DNA from: Symbioplanes lichenis
GTDB lineage: Bacteria > Actinomycetota > Actinomycetes > Mycobacteriales > Micromonosporaceae
Assembly (NCBI RefSeq): GCF_030709675.1
Contig: NZ_JAUZQD010000022.1
Span: forward strand, 33,767-97,766
Length of the DNA: 64,000 nucleotides
Direction: 5' to 3'
In this document: piece by piece, positions 7,935 to 16,198 of the stretch
Layout: each line of letters begins with the position of its first letter
Position numbering within the stretch: the first letter of the stretch is position 1
Notes under the pieces: generated by a model
Told to the model about the DNA's origin: nothing
What the model saw: the letters and a program-made list of their open reading frames with translations, nothing else
Databases searched by the model: none
Made by a program: the position numbers and the translations under genes

Positions 7935-8866
7935 GATCCGGAGCCGCGGCCGACCGCACCGGCTACTTCCACGAGGCGCTCCGCTACCACTCGGACGCCG
8001 AACTGCTCGACGTCGTCGTCCCCTTCCTGGCCGGCGGCCCGGTCGCGGGCGAACCGACCTACGTGGCGTGCGGCGGCCGCACCACGGCCCTGCTCCGTGA
8101 CGTCCTCCCGCCCAGCTCCGGCGTCGAGTTCCTGGCCCCCGGCGCCACGTACGCCCGGCCGGCCGCCGCCATCCGCGCCTACCAGGCCCTGCTCAGCCGC
8201 GACATCGCCACCGGCGTCGACCAGATCCGCATCGTCGGCGAGGTTCCGACGGCCGGGCCCACCTGGCACTCCTGGGCCCGCTACGAGGCGGCGATCAACC
8301 ACGCGTTCGGCGGCTTCCCGCTGTGGAGCCTCTGCCCCTACGACGCCCGCGTCACCCCGCCCGCCGTCCTCGACGACGTGGCCCGCACCCACCCCAGCTT
8401 CGCCGCGCCCGGCGATCGGCACGAGCCCAGCCGGGCGTACACGGAACCGCCGCTCTTCCTGCGGGAAGGCCGCACCGCCGCACCGGACCCCCTGCAGGCC
8501 GGCCCGCCCGCCGCCACGCTCGTCGACGCCACCCCCGCCGAGGCCCGCGCCGCCGTCCGCCGGCTCGGCGCCGGCCTCCCCGCCCCGTCCCTCGACGACC
8601 TCGTCATCGCCGTCAACGAGACGATCACCAATGCCTTCCTGTACGGCCACCCGCCCGTCCACGTGCGCATCTGGGCCGGCGACGGGCGTGCCGTCGTCAC
8701 CGTCACCGACGCCGGGCGGGGCCCCGGTGACCCGTACGCGGGCCTGCTGCCCCCGCCCGCCGGCAGCGTCACCGGCCGCGGCCTCTGGATCACCCACCAG
8801 ACCTGCACCCACGTCACCACCGCGCGCGACGAGACCGGCTGGACCGTCCGGATGACCGCGGAATAA
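7931..8866 (+). CDS. MEDS sensory domain protein with HATPase_c (anti-sigma-type) domain
   Basis: A 311-aa cytosolic signalling protein. The first two thirds match the MEDS (DcmR-type sensory) domain: FHEALRYHSDAELLDVVVPFLAGG, then WHSWARYEAAINHAF. The last third is a GHKL ATPase of the RsbW/anti-sigma type, with the N-box VNETITNAFLYG, the DAGRGPGDP motif and GRGLWITHQ. MEDS domains are thought to sense small carbon compounds; the kinase-like domain probably phosphorylates or binds an anti-sigma antagonist. No partner STAS gene is adjacent. GTG 7931 is the only start consistent with the frame; it overlaps the stop of a mini-ORF. Confidence 0.82.
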   Translation: MRSGAAADRTGYFHEALRYHSDAELLDVVVPFLAGGPVAGEPTYVACGGRTTALLRDVLPPSSGVEFLAPGATYARPAAAIRAYQALLSRDIATGVDQIRIVGEVPTAGPTWHSWARYEAAINHAFGGFPLWSLCPYDARVTPPAVLDDVARTHPSFAAPGDRHEPSRAYTEPPLFLREGRTAAPDPLQAGPPAATLVDATPAEARAAVRRLGAGLPAPSLDDLVIAVNETITNAFLYGHPPVHVRIWAGDGRAVVTVTDAGRGPGDPYAGLLPPPAGSVTGRGLWITHQTCTHVTTARDETGWTVRMTAE

Positions 8867-8914
8867 CCCGGCGCCCCAGGCGTTGAGACCCGTGGATCAC
8901 CGAGGAGGTCACTC

Positions 8915-9166
8915 ATGAAGACAGGTATCCACCCCACGTACGGCCCCGTCGTCTACCGCGACCGCAGCGCCGGCTACGCGTTCCTCACCCGCTCGACGGC
9001 GACGAGCGACAAGACGATCGAGTGGGAGGACGGCCGCACCTACCCGGTCCTCGACGTCGACATCTCGGCGGGCAGCCACCCCTTCTGGACCGGCAAGCAG
9101 CGCCTCCTCGACACCGCCGGCCGGGTCGAGAAGTTCCGCCAGAGGTACGCCCGCTTCTCGAAGTAA
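8915..9166 (+). CDS. rpmE2: 50S ribosomal protein L31 type B
   Basis: An 83-aa ribosomal protein L31. It lacks the CxxC zinc motif of type A L31 and has the type B pattern (HPTYGPVVYRD, then HPFWTGKQRLLDTAGRVEKF). Type B forms replace the zinc-binding form under zinc limitation and are often Zur-repressed; I could not pick out a Zur box upstream. GAGGAGG lies just ahead of the ATG, and a strong terminator follows, so the gene is a single unit. Confidence 0.95.
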   Translation: MKTGIHPTYGPVVYRDRSAGYAFLTRSTATSDKTIEWEDGRTYPVLDVDISAGSHPFWTGKQRLLDTAGRVEKFRQRYARFSK

Positions 9167-9180
9167 CAGCTCTGCCCCGG

Positions 9181-9214
9181 GGCCCCGGTCACGCTCGTCG
9201 TGGCCGGGGCCTTT
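9181..9214 (+). terminator. Rho-independent terminator of rpmE2
   Basis: GGCCCCGG plus CACG on the left pairs with CGTG plus CCGGGGCC on the right (9181-9211), giving a 13-bp stem with one T.G pair and a five-base loop, followed by TTTCGT. Confidence 0.85.
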
Positions 9215-9377
9215 CGTGCTCCCGCCACCCACCCGTCACGCCCTCCAGAGCATCCTAGGAACCTACCCTGATCGCCTGTCATTGCCGACAATGATCGCTT
9301 CGCCCAGCTCCATGGGCATCCGTCCTGCCGGCTCTCTCGCCTCGACCTGGACCGGAGCGCGCCGTACCCTCGACGTC

Positions 9378-9545
9378 ATGACCCGGGACACCGAGGCCGC
9401 CCCCCTTGCGGAAGTTCTCGCCGAACACGGCCGCCCCGTCACCGAGGACGGCATCGAGCGCGCCCGCCGCACCCGGGCCCGCCGCGCCGAGGAGCGTGAC
9501 AACGGCGCCAATGCCGTCGCGCTCGCTCGCCTGCGCGCCGCGTGA
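9378..9545 (+). CDS. Small Arg-rich antitoxin-like protein
   Basis: A 55-aa product (MTRDTEAAPLAEVLAEHG...) with a long Arg/Glu helix in the C-terminal half (GIERARRTRARRAEER). No ribbon-helix-helix, AbrB or Phd fold is visible. It overlaps the next, PIN-like, gene by GTGA, the usual order antitoxin then toxin. That layout is the main reason for the antitoxin label; a simple DNA or RNA binding role is also possible. Confidence 0.5.
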   Translation: MTRDTEAAPLAEVLAEHGRPVTEDGIERARRTRARRAEERDNGANAVALARLRAA

Positions 9546-9934
9546 GCGACCGCCCGCCCCAGCTCGTTCTCGACGTCACCGCGATCGCCGCCTGGACCCG
9601 TGGGTCCGTCGCGGTCGGTGAGCTGCTGGCCGAGATCGACCGTGACCACGGATCCGTCATCGTCCCGCTGCCCTGCCTGATCCGCGTCGCCGCCACCGCC
9701 CTCGACGAGGACAAGCAGTGGCTGGACCTGCTTGTTCACCATCCTGCCGCCGTCGTCCGCCCCGACGATCCCGGCGACTGGCGCATGCTCGCCGAGGCGC
9801 ACCGGATCGTCGGCAGCGCACCCGTGGCCTCGGCGGCCTGGCACGCCCTCACCCACGGGATCGACGTGCTCACCCGCACCGCGAAGCCCTACGAGGGTCT
9901 CGGCGGCGACTTCCTTCTGCTGTTCGACGGCTGA
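9542..9934 (+). CDS. PIN-like domain protein with degenerate active site
   Basis: A 130-aa protein with the order of a VapC-type PIN domain: an N-terminal strand with Asp (LVLDVTAIAAW), a central VIVPLPCLIRVAAT segment, and a C-terminal APVASAAWHALTHGIDVLTRT segment. VapC RNases need an Asp in the first, a Glu in the second and Asp residues in the last. Here only the first Asp remains; the Glu position looks like Arg, and the later acids look like Ser and Thr. If the alignment is right it cannot be a normal metal-dependent RNase. It is coupled to the 55-aa gene. The fold call is by eye and moderate. Confidence 0.5.
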   Translation: MSDRPPQLVLDVTAIAAWTRGSVAVGELLAEIDRDHGSVIVPLPCLIRVAATALDEDKQWLDLLVHHPAAVVRPDDPGDWRMLAEAHRIVGSAPVASAAWHALTHGIDVLTRTAKPYEGLGGDFLLLFDG

Positions 9935-9956
9935 GACGTCATGTCGCCGCCCGTTG

Positions 9957-10436
9957 TCAGGGGTCGGTGACGGTGACCTCGACCGGGCCGACGCGCAGGG
10001 TGCCGTCGTCGAGGGGGACGCAGCGGGCGCCGCCCTTGCCGCGCATGGCCTTGAACTGGCCCGGGGCGATCACCACGTCCATCCAGGCGCACGGGTTGGC
10101 GCGGCGCCGCAGGTGCAACCGGACCGGGCCGTCGCCGGAGTCGAGGGTCAGGATCTTGCCGATCAGGTCGTCGATCGGGACGCCGGCTATGAGGATGTTG
10201 CGGCGCGCCTGGACGAGATCGGCGCCGGGCGGCAGCGACGACGCGGACATGATGGTGATGCTCGCGTCGCGGTGGGCGGGCTGGGCGTAGTAGCGGTCGC
10301 CCTCGATGCCCAGGCCGGCACGGACGCGTACCGACGACGTGAGCTCGCCCTCCGGGGCCGGCAGCGGACCGGCCGCCGGACGGCCCTCGTAGCGGTGGAT
10401 CGGCGAGGCGAGCAGTTGGAGGATCTCCGCGGTCAC
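9957..10436 (-). CDS. MOSC domain-containing protein
   Basis: A 159-aa single-domain MOSC protein. Typical features are the GIEGDRYYAQP loop, ARRNILIAGV, and RRANPCAWMDV with the conserved Cys that in this family carries sulfur for molybdenum cofactor chemistry. The short form is related to YiiM/YuaD-like proteins that handle sulfur or N-hydroxylated compounds. GTG 10436 overlaps the stop of the upstream lectin gene (GTGA), so it is cotranscribed, although the two have no obvious shared task. Confidence 0.8.
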   Translation of the reverse strand: MTAEILQLLASPIHRYEGRPAAGPLPAPEGELTSSVRVRAGLGIEGDRYYAQPAHRDASITIMSASSLPPGADLVQARRNILIAGVPIDDLIGKILTLDSGDGPVRLHLRRRANPCAWMDVVIAPGQFKAMRGKGGARCVPLDDGTLRVGPVEVTVTDP

Positions 10437-11380
10437 AGCGGCGATCGTACGGTGAACTCCGTCGCGCGGCTGCTCAGATCGATCCGGCTGCGGCGCACCG
10501 CGAGGTAGCGCGACGGATAGTTGTGCGATCGCAGCACCACGGTGTCCGGGCCGCGCTCCTCGGCGCAGAAGGTGGCGTCGCCGGCGTAGAGGCTGCCGCC
10601 GGTCTGCCGGTCGAGCCACACCTCGCCGTTGCGATGGCGCAGGAAGTAGCCGGGATAGTTCGACGACTCGAACGACACGCACGACGCGTCGGCCAGCCCG
10701 GCCCGCACGACGAACCGCGAGTCGGCGCGATCGAGGGCATTGTTGCGGGAGGCGATGCGGTCGACGCGCGCGCGGTAGTCGCGGTGCCGGACGCGGTAGC
10801 TGCCCATGCCGCCCGGCTGCAACGAGATCGCCGCCCCGACGACGAAGGGCCCGCTCGGCACGACAGGGGCGGGCGGAGGCGCCGCGGGAGTCGTCGTCGC
10901 GGGCGCGGTGCCCGGCGAGCTGACGGCGGGCGCGGCCACCGAGCCCGAGGGCGCCGCGGAGGCGCCGGCGGAGGCGGGGGCGGACTTCTTTCCCTTGGTA
11001 CGCGTGGAGGCCGCGGCCGACCCGGAGATGCCCGCCGCCGCGTGACCGGACGCCGAGACGGACGGCCCGGGAACAGGGAACGCGGGCACGGTCGGCACCG
11101 TCGGCAGGTTCACGAAGCGTGCGGTCGCGGCGTCGGTGGTGCCCGCCGTCTCGTACACGGCGACACCTGTCACACCCAGCACCGCAAGCGCCGCCCCCGC
11201 GACGACCAGCACCCGCCGCCGCCCGTCCCGCCGGGTCGCCGCGCCGGCCGCGACCACGTGCGGCACCTCGGTGGTGGCCTCGGAGAAGACGCCCCCGTAC
11301 GAGACCGTGCCGTTCTCGGCATAGGGCGGCACCCAGCCCCCGACCCGCAGTCCGGGCGGCTGACGATCCTCTGTGGACAT
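10433..11380 (-). CDS. Membrane-anchored AbfB (beta-trefoil) domain protein
   Basis: A 315-aa protein. An N-terminal cytosolic part of about 55 residues is followed by one transmembrane helix (RVLVVAGAALAVLGVTGVAVY), a long Ala/Ser/Thr/Pro linker outside the cell, and a C-terminal domain of about 140 residues with AbfB repeats (SFESSNYPGYFLRHRNGEVWLD, then LRSHNYPSRYLAVRRS). AbfB domains are beta-trefoils that bind arabinofuranose side chains of hemicellulose. No catalytic domain is present, so it probably tethers the cell to, or senses, plant polysaccharide. The ATG at 11380 is preceded by weak ribosome-binding sequence. Confidence 0.75.
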   Translation of the reverse strand: MSTEDRQPPGLRVGGWVPPYAENGTVSYGGVFSEATTEVPHVVAAGAATRRDGRRRVLVVAGAALAVLGVTGVAVYETAGTTDAATARFVNLPTVPTVPAFPVPGPSVSASGHAAAGISGSAAASTRTKGKKSAPASAGASAAPSGSVAAPAVSSPGTAPATTTPAAPPPAPVVPSGPFVVGAAISLQPGGMGSYRVRHRDYRARVDRIASRNNALDRADSRFVVRAGLADASCVSFESSNYPGYFLRHRNGEVWLDRQTGGSLYAGDATFCAEERGPDTVVLRSHNYPSRYLAVRRSRIDLSSRATEFTVRSPL

Positions 11381-11556
11381 GCACATCCGTTCAGAAACGA
11401 GCGAAGTGACGCGAAGTGCGCTCGCAAATACTGGAGGAAGATCGACAAGAAGGCAAGTACGGGCCCGGGACGTCGCTACGCCCGTGGCCGCCCCTCCCCC
11501 AGCCGCGTTGACGCAGCGTGATCGCCGTCCGCCGCCACCCACCCCGGAACGCCGAG

Positions 11557-11585
11557 GCGCCGCCGCCCGGGGTGGGCGGCGGCGC
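11557..11585. terminator. Strong GC hairpin between lectin and cellulase genes
   Basis: GCGCCGCCGCCC (11557-11568) pairs perfectly with GGGCGGCGGCGC (11574-11585) over a five-base loop. It lies 86 bases beyond the GH48 stop and may be a terminator or an RNA end stabiliser. No U-tract. Confidence 0.55.
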
Positions 11586-11605
11586 TGGGGTCTTGCCGGA
11601 GGCGG

Positions 11606-11665
11606 AGCCCGGCGCCGGCTTCGGGCTGCGGCGTCACCGCAGGGAGCCGGAGCCGGTGCCGGGCT
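11606..11665 (-). terminator. Long stem-loop just after the GH48 stop
   Basis: AGCCCGGCGCCGGCT (11606-11620) pairs with AGCCGGTGCCGGGCT (11651-11665) apart from one G.T pair; the 30-base loop holds a second hairpin (CTGCGG/CCGCAG). It begins seven bases after the GH48 stop codon, a good position for a terminator. Confidence 0.6.
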
Positions 11666-11671
11666 CCTGGA

Positions 11672-14575
11672 TCAGCCGTTCGGGAAGAGGCGGGCGAAGT
11701 CGGCGTAGCCGGTGGCCACGTCGACCTGGGCCCAGAAGCGGTGGTAGTTGAAGGTCGGGGCCGGCCCGCCCTTCAGGTAGGCGTCGACCTTCGGGTAGTC
11801 GGGGTCGTTCTTGTAGAAGGAGCGGATGTCGAGGAAGGAGACGCCGGGCTTGATGGCGTCGCCGTTGGGCATGGTGCCGGACCAGCCCGGCGGGATGTAG
11901 ATGCCCTGGCCGGTGGCCGGGTCGTAGACGTCGTCCATGCGGTTGTAGTCGGCCCGGGTCTCGGTGACCGACACGCCCTTGCTGTCCTTGTACGCCCAGA
12001 TCGCGTCGAGCAGCCCCTTGGCGGCCGTCTTCGCGGCGGCGTTGCCGGACTTGGCGGCGTAGTAGGTCAGCAGCTTCGCGAGGGAGCCCGCGACGCCCAG
12101 GTCCTGGCCGGTGCTCGTCACGGTGACGTGCAGGCCGCTGTTGCCGCCCGGGTTGGATGCGTTCCAGGTGTCGGGCTTGCCGGTCCACGCCAGGTCGGAC
12201 GGGATCGCGAACGACGTGGATCCGATCGTGGTGTTGGCGAGCGCCCACGGCACCCACTTGTCGAGGACCGACTTCGCCTTGGTGTCGCCGGTCAGATAGT
12301 AGTACTCGGCGAGCCGTTCGAGCGACCACGTCTGCATGCCGAACCAGCGGTTGGACGGCGGGTCGGCGTAGACCGGGGCCTCGACGTAGGACAGGCCGTA
12401 GAACGTCGGGGTGCCGGACGGGGGCGCCTGGTAGGAGCCGTTCCAGCTGTTCGTGGCGCCGCCCGCGATGGCGCCCTCGGAGGACTGCAGCCACTGGTAG
12501 AACTCGAGCTGCCGGGTGAGCGACGCCTGCCAGTCGGCCTTGGCCGTCGACGACTTCGGGGTGAGCGCCGAGACGTTGGAGAGGACCCAGGCGGCCATCG
12601 GGTTCTGGTACCCGAAGTGGCTCGTGCTGGATCCGATCCGCCAGGCCCAGCCGGCGCTCGTGTCGGTCGCGCCGCCCCAGGCGTAGTACCAGCTCATGAG
12701 GTTGTTGGAGCTGCTCTTGCCGGTGCCCGCCGCGCAGCTGGTGGACGTACATCCGGGGTTCTTGAAGTATTTGTCGTAGAACGAGTAGCGCAGGTAGTCA
12801 CCCATCTTGGCGGCGCTGGCCACGGCCGCGGAGATCTGCGAGGCCTTGCCCTGCTCGGTGGCCCAGGTGTACGCCCAGTAGGCCGCCTGCACGGCGCGGG
12901 AGTCCGCGTCGGGCGCGTTGGTGTACTTCCACTGCTTCGCGTACGAGGCATCCTGCGTGAACAGGTCGAGATAGCCGTTCGGGCCACCGTGCGCGAACGT
13001 GTCGCAGGACGGCTGGGGCACGGTCTCGAAGGTCGACTCCTGCGGGCCGCGCTGGAACGTGTTGATGTAGACGACCCGGGTCGTCTCGTCGCCACAGTGC
13101 CCGAAGCCGTACACATTGTCGACGTCCAGGAGCCAGTGCATGCCGTAGATGTCCGAGGTGCCGTACGTCGTCTTCAGTTCGTTGGCCAGCGGATCCTGGC
13201 CGACCGACACCGACGGGTCGAGCTTCGACGGGTACTGCGACGGCTGCGGGTACTCGGCCGCGTAGGTGGCCGGCTTCGACGGGTCGTACTTGTCGTTGGT
13301 GGGCTGGTCGGCGTGCGACGGGATGATGTACTTCTCCATCGTCTGCCACGCGGTGTTGAACGGCGCCCACTCCCCCGTCACCTGACCGTGCTCGGCCTCG
13401 AGCCACAGCCAGTAGCTGAACGCCTCGGAGGTCGTCTCGTGCCCGTGGTCGGGCGCCTCGTCGATCAGCGTCTCGATCGAGTGGTAGGGCACGCCCTCCT
13501 GGCTGAAGTAGCCGTTGGCCGGGTTCTTCAGGTCCGCGTAGAGCTGCGCGAAGCGGGCGTTGGCACTGCCCTCCGCCAGCACGGACGCGCTGATCGTGGC
13601 CGCGTCGACGCCGGTCCCGCTCGCCGAGAAGGTCGCCGTGCTGTTGAGCGCGGCCGACGTGGTGGCGGCGACGCCGACCGTCTGGGCGGTGTTCCAGTTG
13701 GCCGTGGTGAAGGTCAGCGAGGCGGGGCTGGCGGAGACGGCGGTGGATCCCGCGGTACGCGCGACGGACACCGTGACACTCGCGGCGGGCGCCTTCGACA
13801 GCTTCAGAGCCACCGGCGTCGACTTGCCCGGCGCCACGGTCACCGACGACGGGGTGGCGACGACGGCCGGGTTCGCGGAGGCGTCGACGAAGACGGGGAC
13901 GTCGGCCGTGGTGCTGCGGGCGCCGCCGGAGTCGAAGGACACCGCCTGGACCCGGTAGGCCGCGGTCTGCGCGGGGACGCCGGTCCAGGTGTACGCGTAC
14001 GGGGCGCTGGTGTCCGTACCCAGCAGCAGTCCGTCGTGGTAGAACTCGACCTTGCTGATCGTCCGGCCGCCGGAGGCAGCGGCCGTGGCGGTGATCGGGA
14101 TCGAGGCGGGCGCGGTGTAGCGGGTGTTCGCGGCCGGGGCGCTGATCGCCACGGTGGGTGCGGCCGCGGCCCCGTTGCACGGGGTGCCGTTGAGGCTGAA
14201 GGCCGTGGGCAGCGGGTTCGCCGACGTGAACGTGCCGTTGAAGCCGGTGTTCACGGTCGCACCGGTGCCGAGGCTGCCGTTCCAGGCGACGTTGGCCACG
14301 GTGACGTGGGCGCCGCTCTGGGAGTAGGTGCCGCTCCAGCCCTGGGTCACCTTCTGGCCGGCGTCGGGGAAGTCGTACTCGAGCGACCACGTGCTGACCG
14401 GGTCGCCGGTGTTCGTGATCGCGATGTCCCCGGTGAAGCCGCCGGTCCACTGGCTGGCCACCTTGTAGGTGACCGTGCAGCCGGCGGCGGCGAAGGCGGG
14501 CGGTGGGGAGGCGGTGAGAACCAGGCCGGCGCCGAGGAGCACGGCGCCGCCGGCCCGGAGGGCTCTGAGTCGCAT
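11672..14575 (-). CDS. GH48 cellulase (reducing-end cellobiohydrolase) with CBM2
   Basis: A 967-aa secreted enzyme that releases cellobiose processively from cellulose chain ends. Order: signal peptide ending near AFA-AAGC, CBM2 (about 30-135, CTVTYKVASQWTGGF to LNGTPC), a bacterial Ig-like domain (APTVAISAPAANTRY, VEFYHDGLLLGTDT), a second beta-sandwich linker (about 240-330), and the GH48 domain from about residue 335 (RFAQLYADLKNPANGYFS). The HETTSEAFSYWLWLEAEHG segment carries the catalytic acid of the family. The start MRLRALRAGG has GGAAAGG upstream. A CebR-like operator lies 29 bases before the start. The neighbouring divergent GH10 xylanase shares this control. Confidence 0.93.
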   Translation of the reverse strand: MRLRALRAGGAVLLGAGLVLTASPPPAFAAAGCTVTYKVASQWTGGFTGDIAITNTGDPVSTWSLEYDFPDAGQKVTQGWSGTYSQSGAHVTVANVAWNGSLGTGATVNTGFNGTFTSANPLPTAFSLNGTPCNGAAAAPTVAISAPAANTRYTAPASIPITATAAASGGRTISKVEFYHDGLLLGTDTSAPYAYTWTGVPAQTAAYRVQAVSFDSGGARSTTADVPVFVDASANPAVVATPSSVTVAPGKSTPVALKLSKAPAASVTVSVARTAGSTAVSASPASLTFTTANWNTAQTVGVAATTSAALNSTATFSASGTGVDAATISASVLAEGSANARFAQLYADLKNPANGYFSQEGVPYHSIETLIDEAPDHGHETTSEAFSYWLWLEAEHGQVTGEWAPFNTAWQTMEKYIIPSHADQPTNDKYDPSKPATYAAEYPQPSQYPSKLDPSVSVGQDPLANELKTTYGTSDIYGMHWLLDVDNVYGFGHCGDETTRVVYINTFQRGPQESTFETVPQPSCDTFAHGGPNGYLDLFTQDASYAKQWKYTNAPDADSRAVQAAYWAYTWATEQGKASQISAAVASAAKMGDYLRYSFYDKYFKNPGCTSTSCAAGTGKSSSNNLMSWYYAWGGATDTSAGWAWRIGSSTSHFGYQNPMAAWVLSNVSALTPKSSTAKADWQASLTRQLEFYQWLQSSEGAIAGGATNSWNGSYQAPPSGTPTFYGLSYVEAPVYADPPSNRWFGMQTWSLERLAEYYYLTGDTKAKSVLDKWVPWALANTTIGSTSFAIPSDLAWTGKPDTWNASNPGGNSGLHVTVTSTGQDLGVAGSLAKLLTYYAAKSGNAAAKTAAKGLLDAIWAYKDSKGVSVTETRADYNRMDDVYDPATGQGIYIPPGWSGTMPNGDAIKPGVSFLDIRSFYKNDPDYPKVDAYLKGGPAPTFNYHRFWAQVDVATGYADFARLFPNG

Positions 14576-14603
14576 GGTGGCCTTTCCGGTCGGACGAAGG
14601 GGG

Positions 14604-14617
14604 TGGGAGCGCTCCCA
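14604..14617. promoter_or_regulatory. CebR-type operator (GH48 side)
   Basis: TGGGAGCGCTCCCA is a perfect 14-bp palindrome identical to the CebR consensus described in Streptomyces, where the LacI-family repressor CebR leaves its site on binding cellobiose. It is 29 bases before the GH48 start codon. CebR itself is not in this window. Confidence 0.85.
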
Positions 14618-14683
14618 AGACTGTGTGCGCCCCGTCACACGCTCGTCAAGAGCCGGACACAAATTCATCGACCTACGACGATA

Positions 14684-14712
14684 TTGACAGGTGACGCCGC
14701 CGCCGGTAGGCA
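14684..14712 (+). promoter_or_regulatory. Candidate promoter of the GH10 xylanase gene
   Basis: TTGACA (14684-14689) is followed after 17 bases by TAGGCA (14707-14712), a modest -10. The second CebR-like box starts 14 bases later, where it would cover the transcription start. Confidence 0.5.
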
Positions 14713-14725
14713 TAGGAGACCCACG

Positions 14726-14739
14726 TGGGAGCGCATCCA
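14726..14739. promoter_or_regulatory. CebR-like operator (GH10 side)
   Basis: TGGGAGCGCATCCA differs from the perfect palindrome at 14604 in two positions. It lies between the candidate -10 and the ribosome site of the xylanase gene, a position suited to repression. Confidence 0.65.
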
Positions 14740-14756
14740 CACGAGGGAGGAATGTC

Positions 14757-16106
14757 ATGCGGCTCCCCGCACTCATCGCCATCGCGGCCCTGGCCGGCAC
14801 GCTCGTCGCGGCCCCGGCCGCGGCCGCCACGTCGCTGGCCCAGCTCGCCACGGCGAAGGGCGTCGACATCGGCGTCGCGCTGGATCCCAACCGGCTCGGC
14901 GAGGCGGCCTACAAGACCATCGCCGACACCGAGTTCAATCTCGTCGTCCCCGAGAACGCCATGAAGTGGGACGCCACCGAGCCCACCCAGGGCCAGTTCA
15001 CCTTCACCGCCGGCGACACGGTCGCGGCCTACGCCGCCCAGACCGGCAAGGAGCTGTACGGCCACACGCTCGTCTGGCACAGCCAGCTCCCGAACTGGGT
15101 GTCCGGCCTGGACGCGACCGCCCTGCGCACGGCGATGCTCAACCACGTCACCACCGTCGCCACCCACTTCAAGGGCAAGGTCGGCTCGTGGGACGTCGTC
15201 AACGAGGCGTTCTCCGACAACGGCGACGGATCCCGGCGCAGCTCGGTCTTCCAGACCAAGCTCGGCGACGGATACATCGCCGACGCCTTCCGGGCCGCCC
15301 GCGCCGCCGACCCGGGCGCCAAGCTCTGCATCAACGACTACAGCATCGAGAACATCGGCGCGAAGAGCACCGCGATCTACAACCTGGTCCGCGACTTCAA
15401 GGCCCAGGGCGTCCCGATCGACTGCGTCGGCTTCCAGGCCCACCTCATCCTCGGCCAGGTCCCCGGCGACATGCGCGCCAACCTGCAACGCTTCGCCGAC
15501 CTGGGCGTCGACGTCCGCGTCACCGAGCTCGACATCCGCATGGCCACCCCGCCCGACGCCACGAAGCTGGCCCAGCAGGCGTCGGACTACCGCGCGGTCG
15601 TCACGAACTGCCTGGCGGTCACCCGCTGCCAGGGCGTCACCGTCTGGGGTGTCACCGACAAGTACTCCTGGATCCCCGGCGTCTTCCCGGGCCAGGGCGC
15701 GGCCCTGCTCTGGGACGACAACTACGCCGCCAAGCCCGCTTACCAGGCCGTCGCCGAGGCCCTGGGCGGCACGACCACGCCTCCCGCACCGGCCGGATGC
15801 GAAGTGACCTATTCCGTGGCCAGTCAATGGAACAACGGATTCACCGCCGCGATCACCATCACCAACACCGGGAGTACGGCCTGGAGCGGCTGGACCCTCG
15901 GCTTCGCCTTCGCCGCCGGCCAGACCGTCGGCCAGGCCTGGAACGCCACGTCCACCCAGTCCGGCAGTGCGGTCACCCTGCGCAACGCCTCGTACAACGC
16001 GACCGTGGCCCCGGGCGGCGCGGTGTCGCTGGGATTCAACGGCACCCACACCGGATCCAACCCCGCCCCGGCGGCCTTCACCGCGAACGGCACCGCTTGC
16101 GCCTGA
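14757..16106 (+). CDS. GH10 endo-beta-1,4-xylanase with CBM2
   Basis: A 449-aa secreted xylanase. Signal peptide to about residue 24; GH10 barrel to about 340 with the acid/base Glu150 in WDVVNE and the nucleophile Glu258 in VTELDI, plus HTLVWHSQLP and the C-terminal VWGVTDKYSWI motif; a short TTTPPAPA linker; and a CBM2 (CEVTYSVASQWNNGF to NGTACA) that binds crystalline cellulose or xylan. GAGGGAGG precedes ATG 14757. It is divergent from the GH48 gene, and both have CebR-like boxes, so they should be induced together by cello-oligosaccharides. Confidence 0.95.
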   Translation: MRLPALIAIAALAGTLVAAPAAAATSLAQLATAKGVDIGVALDPNRLGEAAYKTIADTEFNLVVPENAMKWDATEPTQGQFTFTAGDTVAAYAAQTGKELYGHTLVWHSQLPNWVSGLDATALRTAMLNHVTTVATHFKGKVGSWDVVNEAFSDNGDGSRRSSVFQTKLGDGYIADAFRAARAADPGAKLCINDYSIENIGAKSTAIYNLVRDFKAQGVPIDCVGFQAHLILGQVPGDMRANLQRFADLGVDVRVTELDIRMATPPDATKLAQQASDYRAVVTNCLAVTRCQGVTVWGVTDKYSWIPGVFPGQGAALLWDDNYAAKPAYQAVAEALGGTTTPPAPAGCEVTYSVASQWNNGFTAAITITNTGSTAWSGWTLGFAFAAGQTVGQAWNATSTQSGSAVTLRNASYNATVAPGGAVSLGFNGTHTGSNPAPAAFTANGTACA

Positions 16107-16198
16107 ACGGGCAGAGAAGTTGACACTTAAATCGACGCTGATGCATTGACTGACCGTTTTCTCCTAGCCTGGGGCTGCTGTCCGACCAGGGAGGAAAC

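Noticed and set aside
9957..11384. A 475-codon minus-strand frame fusing the lectin and MOSC regions
   Set aside because: Its first two thirds are a wrong-frame reading of the AbfB protein; the MOSC gene has its own GTG start in a GTGA overlap.
11741..16123. A 1460-codon plus-strand open frame
   Set aside because: It is antisense to the GH48 gene and then out of frame with GH10; both real genes have complete catalytic motifs, signal peptides and ribosome sites. Long empty frames are expected at this GC content.
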